64,000 nt of DNA from an uncultured Lentisphaerota bacterium (lineage in GTDB: Bacteria > Verrucomicrobiota > Kiritimatiellia > CAIQIC01): positions 1-64,000 of the forward strand of contig CAIWHP010000245.1 in assembly GCA_903912445.1 (NCBI GenBank), read 5' to 3'. This document shows positions 18,746 to 27,024 of this stretch, one piece after another; within the stretch, counting starts at the first letter, position 1, and every line of letters begins with the position of its first letter. Both the position numbers and the translations under genes were made by a program. The notes beneath the pieces were generated by a model. It was not told the DNA's origin and made no database searches. It saw only the letters and a list, made by a program, of their open reading frames with translations.

Positions 18746-19819
18746 ATGGGCCGGCTTGCGAGAACGCAAAATTCTGAGGGCTGGAAGCGGACGGGGACCC
18801 CAACCATTAAGACACGCACTGTTTTATTCATTGGCCTGGTCGCTGTATCGTGCGCGGCTTTGGCGGAGGCGCCTGACGAGGCGGCGTTGCGCGCCGAGGT
18901 GCGGGGCAAGGGTTGGATTCTCTTCTCGGCGCGGTCGGCGCAAGGCGATTACGATGTCTTCAAGATGCGGCCGGATGGCAGTTCGCTGACCAATCTCACG
19001 CAGACGCCGGGCTTCCATGAGATCTATCCGCTCTTTTCCCGCGACGGGAAGCGCATGCTCTTCCGCCGCGTGTTGCGCGACCGCGCGATCGACGGCAATG
19101 CTTATGGCGTGCAGGGCACGGCGGTCATGGCGCGTCCTGACGGGTCGCAGGCCGTGGTGCTGGGCGGCGAGCTGGAATATCCGTGGGCGAGCTGGAGCCC
19201 CGACGGCCGGCAACTGCTCTGCATGGCGCCGAAAGGTTTCAGCATCGTTGACCTGGCGACCAAAAAGATGGTGCGGACGTTTCCGCGCAAAAGTTTCAAG
19301 CAGCAGCCCACCTGGTCGCCGGATGGCAAGTGGCTGCTCGGCGTCGCCAACTGGCCCGACACCGACTGGAGCATCGCGCGCATGGAGCTCGCCAGCGGCG
19401 AGGTGACGGCGGTGAACAAGAACGATTGCTGCACGCCGGATTGGTTTCCCGATGCACAGAACGTCATTTTTTCGTGGCGCGTGCCGGGCCAGCGCCTCAA
19501 CAACGGCTACGGCTGGACACAGCTCTGGCGCAACACCGCGGATGGGAAGCATCCACAGCTCGTCTTTGCCGAGAACGGACGCCACTGCTACGGCGGCCAT
19601 GTTTCGCCTGACGGGAAATATGTGCTCTTCACCGGCAACGCACAGGAAGATGGCGACCCCACCCACGCCGGCGCACCGATGGCCTTGATGCGCCTCGGGG
19701 ATGCGCCCATCATCAGAAACGCGGACGACGAGCTACGCAAAAAATTCCCGGCGGCGAAGTCCGGCCCCGTACTCAAGTTGCCCGCAGGCTGGGAACCGTG
19801 TTGGAGCCAGACGGAATAA
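18746..19819 (+). CDS. Secreted TolB-like WD40/PD40 beta-propeller protein
   Basis: 357 residues from ATG 18746; the start is uncertain because no strong ribosome site is visible and TTG 18731 would overlap yjbQ. A hydrophobic export segment (TVLFIGLVAVSCAALA) lies about 30 residues in, which is unusually far and hints that the true start may be later. The body has repeated PD40 signatures: FSRDGKRMLF, WSPDGRQLLC, WSPDGKWLLG and VSPDGKYVLF, with MRPDGS between. These are TolB-type six-bladed propellers. Such domains bind proteins or glycans; no enzymatic residues are apparent. The next gene starts 48 bp downstream, so co-expression with the fucosidase is likely. Confidence 0.75.
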   Translation: MGRLARTQNSEGWKRTGTPTIKTRTVLFIGLVAVSCAALAEAPDEAALRAEVRGKGWILFSARSAQGDYDVFKMRPDGSSLTNLTQTPGFHEIYPLFSRDGKRMLFRRVLRDRAIDGNAYGVQGTAVMARPDGSQAVVLGGELEYPWASWSPDGRQLLCMAPKGFSIVDLATKKMVRTFPRKSFKQQPTWSPDGKWLLGVANWPDTDWSIARMELASGEVTAVNKNDCCTPDWFPDAQNVIFSWRVPGQRLNNGYGWTQLWRNTADGKHPQLVFAENGRHCYGGHVSPDGKYVLFTGNAQEDGDPTHAGAPMALMRLGDAPIIRNADDELRKKFPAAKSGPVLKLPAGWEPCWSQTE

Positions 19820-19867
19820 GGCCAGTCCATGCGATCCATGCAAAAACACAGCGCCAGGAGAAAGAAA

Positions 19868-21847
19868 ATGAAATGTACAGTTATCAGCGGTGCACGGTTT
19901 CCAATCATTGGAACGCTGGCGGTACTGTTTTTCCAACCCTTGGAAAACGCTCGCGCCGATGCGGTGGCGCAGGGGCAGCACGCGGCGATTGGCGTCGTGG
20001 AAGCGAAACAAAGCAGCAAGCACACGGAGCATCCCGAGGCGCAGTGGTTCCCGGAGGCGGGGTTGGGTTTGTTCCTGCACTGGGACGAGGCGTCGGTGCG
20101 TTGCCTGGAAACCTCGTGGCCGATGATCGCGGGCACCGGCCTGTCGTGGGCCAAGCCGCCGCGGGTCATCAGGGACGATCCGGCCGAGTTCGCGCGCATC
20201 ATCCGCGAGCAGGACTACAACCTCGACGGCAAGAAACCGCAGATCACGCCGAACGGGTACTGGGCGTTGGCGAAGGAATTCAATCCGACGAATTTTCATC
20301 CCGAGGTCTGGCTGAAGCAGGCGAAGGCGGCGGGCTTCCAATACGTCGTGCTGACCACCAAGCACCATAACGGCTTCGCCCTGTGGCCCTCCGCGTTCGG
20401 CGGCTTCAACACGAAGGACTCGCCGATGCAGGGGCGCGACCTGTTGAAGGAATACGTCGCGGGCTGCCGCGCGGCGGGGCTGAAGGTCGGCTTCTATTTC
20501 TCCGGGCCGGACTGGCACTTCGAGCGCGACTTTATGAATTTCATGTACGGCGGCACGGCGGCGCGGTATCGCGGCAAATTGCCGGAGCTGGGACCGGATC
20601 ACGAGGTGCGCGAGCTGAAGCACACGCCGGAAGAAATCGCCGCGCATCAGCAGGCGGTCAAGGAAATGGTGTGCGGCCAGATCGAGGAACTGCTGACGCG
20701 CTATGGCAAGATCGATGTGCTGTGGTTCGATGGCGGGCCCTCGCATCCGCAGCGCGGCGACATCTTCCCGATCGCGCGCATCCGCGAGCTCCAGCCCGGC
20801 ATCGTCATCAATCCGCGGTTCCATGGCCGCGCCGATTACATCACGCCGGAAGGACACCTGCCAGAGGAGCTGCGCCTGAAGAGCGACGAATGGGGCGAAC
20901 TCTGCTCGTGCTGGGCGGGATCGTGGTCCTATACGCAGCGCCCCTACCGTCCGTTCAACGACGTCATCGGCGAACTGGTGCGCTGCCGCGCCGCGGGCAT
21001 CAACAACCTGCTCGACATCGGCCCGACGTCCAGTGGCGACCTGGAGCCGGCCGCGTACGAGAATCTCGCCAAGCTCGAGACCTGGATGCAGGTCAACAGC
21101 GAATCCATCTACGGCACGCGTGCGCTGCTGGGGCGCGAGACGGCCACCGTGCCGGCCAGTTCCAAAGGCGCCGTCCGCTATCTCTATCTGATCCCCGGCA
21201 AGAAGGGCGAGAAGAGCCCCGCCTCCGTCTCGGTCTCCGGCGTGCGGCAGCCGGGCCCTTATCGCGCCTACCTGCTCGGCGACCAGCAGGAACTGGCCGT
21301 CACGACGGCAGGCGCCTTCGCCGCGCTGCCGCCGGAGCTCGGCCTGAAGATCAGCAGCCCGAGCGGGCACACGGGGACGGACCCGCAGGCTATCGATTCC
21401 TCGCATGACGAAAACTCCGCGACGAAATGGTGCCTGGGTCACGGCAAGCGCTTCCCGATCGTCTGGCAGGCCAACGTCGTCGGGAAACGTCCGCCGGTCA
21501 CTTCCTATGCGCTGACCTCCGGCAACGACATGCCCGACCGCGATCCCGCCGCGTGGCGTTTCCTCGGCTCGCAAGACGGCGCGAACTGGACGCTGCTCGA
21601 CGAGCGCAAGGACGAGCCGATGTGGGGAAAGAGAAATTCCCGCATGATCTTCACCCTCTCGAACAGCACCGCCTATGCTCACTACCGCCTTGAATTTTTG
21701 CGCGTGCACGACAACGCGTCCATGTTCCAACTTTCCGAAATCTCCTTGCTGCCGATGCCGGTCGCGGGCGGCACCGTGACGGTCGCCGTCCCCGCCGCAA
21801 CTCCGGAGCCGGGCGTGCGCGTGGTCAAGCTCGAACCTGCAAAATGA
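19868..21847 (+). CDS. Secreted alpha-L-fucosidase (GH29) with C-terminal CBM-like domain
   Basis: 659 residues. ATG 19868 follows CAGGAGAAAGAAA. The signal peptide (cleavage near ENARA, residue 30) is partly encoded by two dispersed palindromes. The GH29 domain (about 45-440) has LFLHWD, TTKHHNGFALWPS, GFYFSGPDWH and the nucleophile region IDVLWFDGG with D288. GH29 enzymes release alpha-L-fucose with retention. The C-terminal part (about 500-659) looks like a coagulation factor 5/8-type or NPCBM sugar-binding module (NSATKWCLG, AWRFLGSQDGANWTLLDER, YRLEFLRVHDN, MFQLSEISL). The enzyme should act on fucosylated glycans outside the cytoplasm. Its last 55 codons are duplicated at 25897-26067. 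Confidence 0.9.
   Translation: MKCTVISGARFPIIGTLAVLFFQPLENARADAVAQGQHAAIGVVEAKQSSKHTEHPEAQWFPEAGLGLFLHWDEASVRCLETSWPMIAGTGLSWAKPPRVIRDDPAEFARIIREQDYNLDGKKPQITPNGYWALAKEFNPTNFHPEVWLKQAKAAGFQYVVLTTKHHNGFALWPSAFGGFNTKDSPMQGRDLLKEYVAGCRAAGLKVGFYFSGPDWHFERDFMNFMYGGTAARYRGKLPELGPDHEVRELKHTPEEIAAHQQAVKEMVCGQIEELLTRYGKIDVLWFDGGPSHPQRGDIFPIARIRELQPGIVINPRFHGRADYITPEGHLPEELRLKSDEWGELCSCWAGSWSYTQRPYRPFNDVIGELVRCRAAGINNLLDIGPTSSGDLEPAAYENLAKLETWMQVNSESIYGTRALLGRETATVPASSKGAVRYLYLIPGKKGEKSPASVSVSGVRQPGPYRAYLLGDQQELAVTTAGAFAALPPELGLKISSPSGHTGTDPQAIDSSHDENSATKWCLGHGKRFPIVWQANVVGKRPPVTSYALTSGNDMPDRDPAAWRFLGSQDGANWTLLDERKDEPMWGKRNSRMIFTLSNSTAYAHYRLEFLRVHDNASMFQLSEISLLPMPVAGGTVTVAVPAATPEPGVRVVKLEPAK
19898..19947. 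repeat. Two dispersed palindromes inside the fucosidase signal peptide
   Basis: Copies at 19898-19913 (TTTCCAATCATTGGAA) and 19928-19947 (TTTTTCCAACCCTTGGAAAA) encode FPIIG and FFQPLEN in two different frames of the palindrome. Together they supply much of the hydrophobic core and the cleavage region of the signal peptide. Confidence 0.8.
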
Positions 21848-22091
21848 AAGATGCGAAGTCGCCCAACGTCGCGCACCCTCTCTCCCGCGCGAAATTTCGT
21901 CCCCAAAAGGCTTGCTTTTGCGGGGTGCCGCGTAAAAATGCGCGCGTGGTTTTTCCGTGTCATCGTGCGGTCGATAAGCGGCGCGCTCCCGGTGGACGCG
22001 CTGAAGCAATTTCTTATCTGAGCGGGATCCTTGGCCGCGACCAGCAGCGTGCCGCGACATCGAAAGACGAAAAACAGAAGGAGTGCGACCT
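21848..22091. promoter_or_regulatory. Intergenic region upstream of the C1 operon
   Basis: These 244 bp hold no convincing gene. A promoter for the following three-gene operon should lie here. The only clear signal is AAGGAG at 22078-22083, eight bases before the ATG of the first operon gene. Confidence 0.4.
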
Positions 22092-22955
22092 ATGCCGCTG
22101 CTTGGCCTGACCATCATCGGCGAATCCATCAACGCTTCTGTCCCCTCGACCCACAAGCTCTATGAGGCCAACGACCTTGCCGGCTTGAAGGAACTGGCGC
22201 GGAGCCAGGATCAAGGCGGCGCCGCCTACATAGACGTCAACGTCGGCCAGCGCTCGGCGGAGTTTTTTGCCGAGCTGGTGCGGCAGGTCCAAAGCGTGAC
22301 GGCCAAGCCGCTGTCCATAGACACTCCCGACCCCGCGATGGCCGAGGCAGCGCTCAAGGCTTACGACCTCAACCGCGCGGGCGGGCAGCTTCCCGTCCTC
22401 AACTCCATTTCGCCGCTGCGCATGCAGATGTTTGGGCTGAACAAGATCGTACCGTTCAGGCCGATCCTGCTCGTCACGGAGCGCAACGCGAACGGCGTCA
22501 GCCAGCCGAATCACACCGCCGATCAAACCTATGCCAGCGCCAAACAGATGGTCGCCGAAGCCGCCAAGCACGGCATTCCCGTCAGCGATTGTATCCTTGA
22601 CCCCGGCATTGCGCCCATCGGCGCGGACTCGGAGAGCCAGTTCAAGCGGCTGATGACTTCCATCCAGATGATCCACGACGACCCGGCGCTCAAGGGCGTC
22701 CATATGTCTGTGGGCTTGAGCAATTTCAGCGTCATGCTCCCGCCGAAGCGCGGCGACGGTTCACCGACGAAAGGGCCGCTGGAGAGCGCGTTCCTGACGC
22801 TGGCGATGCCGCTCGGCCTCGATCACGTGATCGGCTCCGTGAAACGCAAGTATGAGCTGCTGCCGCCGGAGCACCCCGCGCTGCGGTGTCTCACGGACTG
22901 CCTCCAGCTCGAAGGTTTTGATGTCATCATGCGCGTTCAGGAATACTACGCTTAA
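22092..22955 (+). CDS. Methyltetrahydrofolate:corrinoid methyltransferase-like protein (pterin-binding)
   Basis: 287 residues. ATG 22092 is preferred over GTG 22083 because AAGGAG sits eight bases upstream. The sequence is a single DHPS/AcsE-type pterin-binding TIM barrel: GLTIIGESINAS at the start, GAAYIDVNVGQR, SIDTPDPAMAEAAL, VLNSIS, ILDPGIAPIGAD and VGLSNFSVMLPP. These match methyltetrahydrofolate methyltransferases (AcsE, MtvB/MtgA type) better than folate-synthesis DHPS, which has a different GxxMNxTPDSF start. It probably moves a methyl group between methyl-THF and a corrinoid protein. No corrinoid protein or CO dehydrogenase gene is nearby. First gene of an operon with formate-THF ligase. 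Confidence 0.8.
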   Translation: MPLLGLTIIGESINASVPSTHKLYEANDLAGLKELARSQDQGGAAYIDVNVGQRSAEFFAELVRQVQSVTAKPLSIDTPDPAMAEAALKAYDLNRAGGQLPVLNSISPLRMQMFGLNKIVPFRPILLVTERNANGVSQPNHTADQTYASAKQMVAEAAKHGIPVSDCILDPGIAPIGADSESQFKRLMTSIQMIHDDPALKGVHMSVGLSNFSVMLPPKRGDGSPTKGPLESAFLTLAMPLGLDHVIGSVKRKYELLPPEHPALRCLTDCLQLEGFDVIMRVQEYYA

Positions 22956-22977
22956 CCCTCACGAAAGGACTGCTACC

Positions 22978-24666
22978 ATGGCCGCCACTGCCGCCCAACT
23001 CAACTCGCTGGAAATCTCACGCCAGATCCCCTTGTTGCCCATCACGAAGATTGCCGCGAAACTCGGCCTTACGGAGGACGACCTCGAACTCTACGGCAAG
23101 TTCAAGGCCAAGGTCGTTGCCGGACTTTTTGACCGCTTCAAGGACAAACCGGCCGGCAGGTTGGTGCTCGTCACCGCGATCACACCGACGCCCGCCGGCG
23201 AAGGCAAGACCACGACGAGCATCGGCCTCACCGACGCGCTCAACCTGCTCGGCAGGAAGGCGATGGTCTGCTTGCGCGAGCCGTCGGTCGGGCCGTGCTT
23301 CGGCGTCAAAGGCGGCGGCACGGGCGGCGGTCGCGCGCAGCTCGCGCCGATGGAGGAGATCAATCTCCATTTCAACGGCGACTTCCACGTCGTCACTTCC
23401 GCCCACAACCTGCTCGCGGCGATGCTCGACAATCACCTGCATTTCGGCAATGAGCTGAACATTGACGAGCGACGCATCGTCTGGCGCCGCGCCATCGACA
23501 TGAACGACCGCTCGCTCCGCAATGTCGTGCTCGGCCTCGGCGGCCACGCCAACGGCTTCCCCCGCGAGTCGGGCTTTGACATCACGCCCGCGTCGGAGAT
23601 CATGGCGACCCTCTGCTTCGCCGAATCGCTGCCCGACCTGAAGGAGCGGCTCGGCCGGATCATTGTCGCCTACACCTATGACGGCAAGCCGGTGACGGCG
23701 CGCGACCTCAAGGCCGATGGCGCGATGACGGTGCTGATGCGCTACGGCATCCAGCCCAATCTGGTGCAAACGCTGGAGCACAGCCCCGCGTTCGTCCACG
23801 GCGGCCCGTTTGCGAACATCGCCCACGGCTGCAACAGCGTCATCGCCACGAAGCTCGCGCTGCGGCTGGCGGAGTTCACCATCACGGAGGGCGGCTTCGC
23901 CGCCGACCTGGGCGCGGAGAAGTTCCTCAACATCAAGTGCCGCAAGGCCGGGCTGAAGCCCGACGCGGTCGTGCTCGTGGCCACCGTCAAGGCGCTCAAG
24001 TTTCACGGCAACGTCAAGGTGGCGGACCTGCCCAAACCGGATGTGGCGGCCGTGGAGCGCGGCTTGGACAACATGGCCAAGCATATCGAGAACCTCCAGT
24101 CGTTCGGCCTGCCGGTGGTCGTCTCCATCAACGTCTTCAGCACCGACACCGAGGCGGAGATGAAGGCCATCCGCGAGCGTTGCGCCAAACTCGGCGTGCC
24201 CGTCGCCACGTCCACGCATTTTGCCGAGGGTGGCCAGGGCGCGGTCGAGCTGGCGCAGCTGATCATCAAGACCGTCGAGGCCGGTACAGCGAACTTCAAG
24301 CTTCTCTATCCCGACGACATGCCGCTATTGGAAAAAATTCGTACCATCGTCCAGAAGATCTACGGCGGCGACGACATCGTGGCCGAGACGAAGATTGTCG
24401 AGAAGCTCAAGAAGTTCGAGGAAGCCGGCTACAAGCACTTCCCGGTCTGCATGGCCAAGACGCATCTTTCGCTCTCCGCCGACCCGAATCTCCGCGGCCG
24501 GCCGCGGGGGTTCGTCGTCCACGTTCGCGACGTGAAGCTCAGCACCGGCCCCGGTTTCGTGGTGGTGTTGCTCGGCGACATCATGACCATGCCCGGCCTG
24601 CCGAAAGTCCCCGCCGCCGAAGCGATGGACGTGGACGCGGACGGCAACACGGTTGGCCTTTTTTAA
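22978..24666 (+). CDS. fhs: Formate--tetrahydrofolate ligase
   Basis: 562 residues, the usual family length, starting at ATG 22978 after GAAAGGA. It joins formate to THF at the cost of ATP, giving 10-formyl-THF in the cytoplasm. Visible features: N-terminal LEISRQIPLLPITKIAAKLGL, P-loop TPTPAGEGKTTT (70-80), REPSVGPCFGVKGGGTGGG, FNGDFHVVTSAHNLL, FVHGGPFANIAHGCNS, EGGFAADLGAEKF and the terminal GDIMTMPGLPKVPAAEAMDVD. It lies 22 bp after the methyltransferase gene and overlaps the transporter gene by one base (TAATG), so all three are probably one transcript. It supplies formyl units for purines or the methyl branch of C1 metabolism. Confidence 0.97.
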   Translation: MAATAAQLNSLEISRQIPLLPITKIAAKLGLTEDDLELYGKFKAKVVAGLFDRFKDKPAGRLVLVTAITPTPAGEGKTTTSIGLTDALNLLGRKAMVCLREPSVGPCFGVKGGGTGGGRAQLAPMEEINLHFNGDFHVVTSAHNLLAAMLDNHLHFGNELNIDERRIVWRRAIDMNDRSLRNVVLGLGGHANGFPRESGFDITPASEIMATLCFAESLPDLKERLGRIIVAYTYDGKPVTARDLKADGAMTVLMRYGIQPNLVQTLEHSPAFVHGGPFANIAHGCNSVIATKLALRLAEFTITEGGFAADLGAEKFLNIKCRKAGLKPDAVVLVATVKALKFHGNVKVADLPKPDVAAVERGLDNMAKHIENLQSFGLPVVVSINVFSTDTEAEMKAIRERCAKLGVPVATSTHFAEGGQGAVELAQLIIKTVEAGTANFKLLYPDDMPLLEKIRTIVQKIYGGDDIVAETKIVEKLKKFEEAGYKHFPVCMAKTHLSLSADPNLRGRPRGFVVHVRDVKLSTGPGFVVVLLGDIMTMPGLPKVPAAEAMDVDADGNTVGLF

Positions 24667-25886
24667 TGAACCGCTGGCTCATCGCCGGCTTGGGCGCGTT
24701 GCTGCAGCTGTGCCTCGGCTCGGTTTACGCGTGGAGCTACTTCCAGAAGCCGCTCGTCGAGGGCTATGGCTGGCTCAACACACAGGTCGCCTGGACGTTC
24801 AGCTTCGCTATCGGTTTCCTCGGCCTTGCCGCGGCGGTGGGCGGCGTCTTGCTGCCGAAACTCGGCCCGCGCAAGCTGGCGGTCACCGGCGCGTTGCTCT
24901 ATGGCACCGGCTACCTGCTCGCCGCGCTGGCGTTGCAGCTGAAGCTGCTGGTGTTGCTCTGGCTTGGCTACGGCGTCATCGGTGGCATCGGTCTGGGGCT
25001 GGGCTATGTCACACCGGTCGCGACGGTCGCGAAATGGTTCCCTGACAAGAAGGGCCTGGTCACCGGTCTGGTGGTGATGGGGTTTGGCTTCGGCGCGTTG
25101 CTGATGAGCAAGGTGATCGCGCCGGCGCTCGACGCGCTGTTTGCGAAGAACCTGCCGCTGACCTTCGCCGGCGCGGGTTTGGTCGTCGGCAGCGTTGGCC
25201 TCGCCGCCGCCGCAGGCTTGCGCAATCCGCCCGGCACGCCGCCCGGCTCGCTGACGCTGGACGGCTTGGCGGAAGTCCGGTCGCGCCAGTTTGTGCTGAT
25301 GTGGCTGGTCTTCTTTTGTAACATCGCCGCCGGCATCGCCATCATCAGCTTCCAGTCGCCGCTGTTCCAGGACCTCTGGAAAAAGGTGGACGGCACGCTC
25401 GCGCCCGCCGCGCTGGCCGCGCTGGGCGCGACGTTGATCGCGGTCAGCTCGGTCTTCAACGGCGTCGGCCGTCTTGTTTGGGGCGGCCTCTCCGACCGGT
25501 GGGGCCAGCTGGTGGTCTTCCGGCTGATCCTGGCGACGCAGGTGGCGGCGTTCGTCGCGCTGATGGTCGTTGGCAATCCGTGGGTGTTCGGGGCGCTGAT
25601 CTGTTACGTGCTGCTGTGCTACGGCGGCGGCTTCGGCGTGATGCCCGCCTTTGTGCTGAACACCTTCGGCCCCCGGCTGATGCCGGTGCTCTACGGCTGC
25701 ATCCTGACCGCGTGGTCCGCCGCCGGCGTCGTTGGCCCGCAAGTCGTCGCCTGGCTCAAGGACCGTTACGGGGCGCATGCCTCCACGTACGCCTTCGCTG
25801 CCGGTGCCGGCCTGCTCGCGGTTGGTTTTATCCTCGCCCTGCTTTTGACGGCCGCCCCGAGGGGTGATAAGAAAAGCGGCGCATGA
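24666..25886 (+). CDS. OFA-family MFS transporter (oxalate/formate antiporter-like)
   Basis: 406 residues, about 12 membrane segments. The start codon overlaps the ligase stop (TAATG), indicating translational coupling. Family signs are the N-terminal LGSVYAWSYFQKPL, GLGYVTPVATVAKWFPDKKGLVTG after the fourth helix, and GVGRLVWGGLSDRWG in the second half; these are typical of the oxalate/formate antiporter branch. Substrate cannot be read from sequence and many relatives carry other monocarboxylates. Coupling to formate-THF ligase makes formate the favoured guess. A broken copy of the fucosidase tail follows 10 bp after the stop. Confidence 0.85.
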   Translation: MNRWLIAGLGALLQLCLGSVYAWSYFQKPLVEGYGWLNTQVAWTFSFAIGFLGLAAAVGGVLLPKLGPRKLAVTGALLYGTGYLLAALALQLKLLVLLWLGYGVIGGIGLGLGYVTPVATVAKWFPDKKGLVTGLVVMGFGFGALLMSKVIAPALDALFAKNLPLTFAGAGLVVGSVGLAAAAGLRNPPGTPPGSLTLDGLAEVRSRQFVLMWLVFFCNIAAGIAIISFQSPLFQDLWKKVDGTLAPAALAALGATLIAVSSVFNGVGRLVWGGLSDRWGQLVVFRLILATQVAAFVALMVVGNPWVFGALICYVLLCYGGGFGVMPAFVLNTFGPRLMPVLYGCILTAWSAAGVVGPQVVAWLKDRYGAHASTYAFAAGAGLLAVGFILALLLTAAPRGDKKSGA

Positions 25887-25896
25887 CTGATTTTCT

Positions 25897-26067
25897 GACC
25901 ACTTTGAGTTTCTGCGTGTGCACGACAACACTTCCATGTTCCAGCTTTCCGAACTAGCCTTGCTGCCGATGCCGGTCGCGGGCGGCACCGTGACGGTCGC
26001 CGTTCCCGCTGCACCGCCGGAAGCGGGCGTGCGCGTGATCAAACTCGAACCCAAAAATGCGCAGTAA
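25897..26067 (+). pseudogene. Fragment: duplicate of the fucosidase C-terminus
   Basis: The frame ending at TAA 26065-26067 reads HFEFLRVHDNTSMFQLSEL, then a stretch matching codon for codon the last 55 codons of the fucosidase at 21681-21847, including MPVAGGTVTVAVPAA. DNA identity is high, with mostly third-position changes. There is no start and no upstream catalytic domain; homology ceases next to the MFS stop. This is a remnant of a second related gene or of a duplication spanning the C1 operon. Confidence 0.85.
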
Positions 26068-26092
26068 AAAAAAGTAGCGCGGACTGAAAGCG

Positions 26093-27013
26093 ATGACAAA
26101 ACCCGGAGCATACGTTGGCGAGATCCTGCTGCTCTATCTCGGCGTGGTGGCCTGCGCGACGTCGGTGATCTTCATCAAGCAAAGCACGGTGCATCCGGCG
26201 CTCGTGCCCGCGTACCGCCTCGCCATCGCGTCGCTGCTGATGGCACCGGCGTTTTTCCGCGAGTCGCGGAAGCACGCCGGCTGGCTGACGGGTCGCCGCT
26301 TCGCGGGCCTGTTTCTCGGCGCGTTCCTGCTGGCTTTGCACTTCATCGCGTGGACCGCCGGCGCGCGGCTGACGCCCTCCACCAACGGCACGCTGCTGGT
26401 GAACCTCGCGCCGGTCGTCATGCCGTTCATTTTGTTTTTTCAGCTCGGCGAACGCCTCAGCCGCCGCGAATGGATCGGCACGGCGCTCTCGTTCGCGGGC
26501 ATCCTCTGGCTGGCCGCCAGCGACTACCGCTTCGACCGCGCGCATTGTCTGGGCGACCTCCTCTGTTTCGTCGCGATGCTGCTGTTCGCGTTTTACCTCG
26601 TCATCGCGCGGGTGCTTCGCGACATACCGAGCATCTGGCTCTACAGCGTCCCCCTCTACGCGATGGCCGCCCTCATCAGCCTCGCGCTGGCCGCGCCGTT
26701 TGCTCAAGTCGTTGAACTCTACCCGGCGCACGAATACCTCATCCTGTGCGCGCTCGCGTTGTTCCCGACCATCGGCGGCCACACGCTGGTGAACCGCGCG
26801 ATGCGCAATCTGCGCGGCCAGACCGTGACGCTCGCGACCTCGACGCAATTCGTCTTCGCCGGCGTACTCGCCGCCGCGTTCCTCGGCGAAACGACACCCG
26901 CGTCCGTCTATCCAGCCGCCGCGCTGGTCGCCGCCGGCGCACTCGTCGTGATTCTATCGAAGCCACCAGCCACCGGTCCTGGACAGGCCAACATCCAGGG
27001 CGACGCAACGTAA
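26093..27013 (+). CDS. EamA/DMT-superfamily permease
   Basis: 306 residues with about ten membrane helices in two EamA repeats. Typical segments are ATSVIFIKQS in helix 1, VPAYRLAIASLLM, LTPSTNGTLLVNLAPVVMPF before helix 5, and at the end of the second repeat TQFVFAGVLAAAFLGETTP. Members export or import metabolites across the inner membrane; the substrate is not predictable. No strong ribosome site is visible before ATG 26093. The next gene starts 11 bp downstream, so the permease may serve the sugar-oxidation cluster. Confidence 0.9.
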   Translation: MTKPGAYVGEILLLYLGVVACATSVIFIKQSTVHPALVPAYRLAIASLLMAPAFFRESRKHAGWLTGRRFAGLFLGAFLLALHFIAWTAGARLTPSTNGTLLVNLAPVVMPFILFFQLGERLSRREWIGTALSFAGILWLAASDYRFDRAHCLGDLLCFVAMLLFAFYLVIARVLRDIPSIWLYSVPLYAMAALISLALAAPFAQVVELYPAHEYLILCALALFPTIGGHTLVNRAMRNLRGQTVTLATSTQFVFAGVLAAAFLGETTPASVYPAAALVAAGALVVILSKPPATGPGQANIQGDAT

Positions 27014-27024
27014 CAGGAGCAAGC

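Noticed and set aside
21844-22110. 88-codon plus-strand frame between the fucosidase and the C1 operon
   Set aside because: No ribosome site, no recognisable protein feature, and it overlaps both neighbours.
19733-22156. 807-codon minus-strand open frame across the fucosidase gene
   Set aside because: Antisense to a clear GH29 gene in high-GC DNA; translation is Arg/Ala/Gly rich and shows no family motif.
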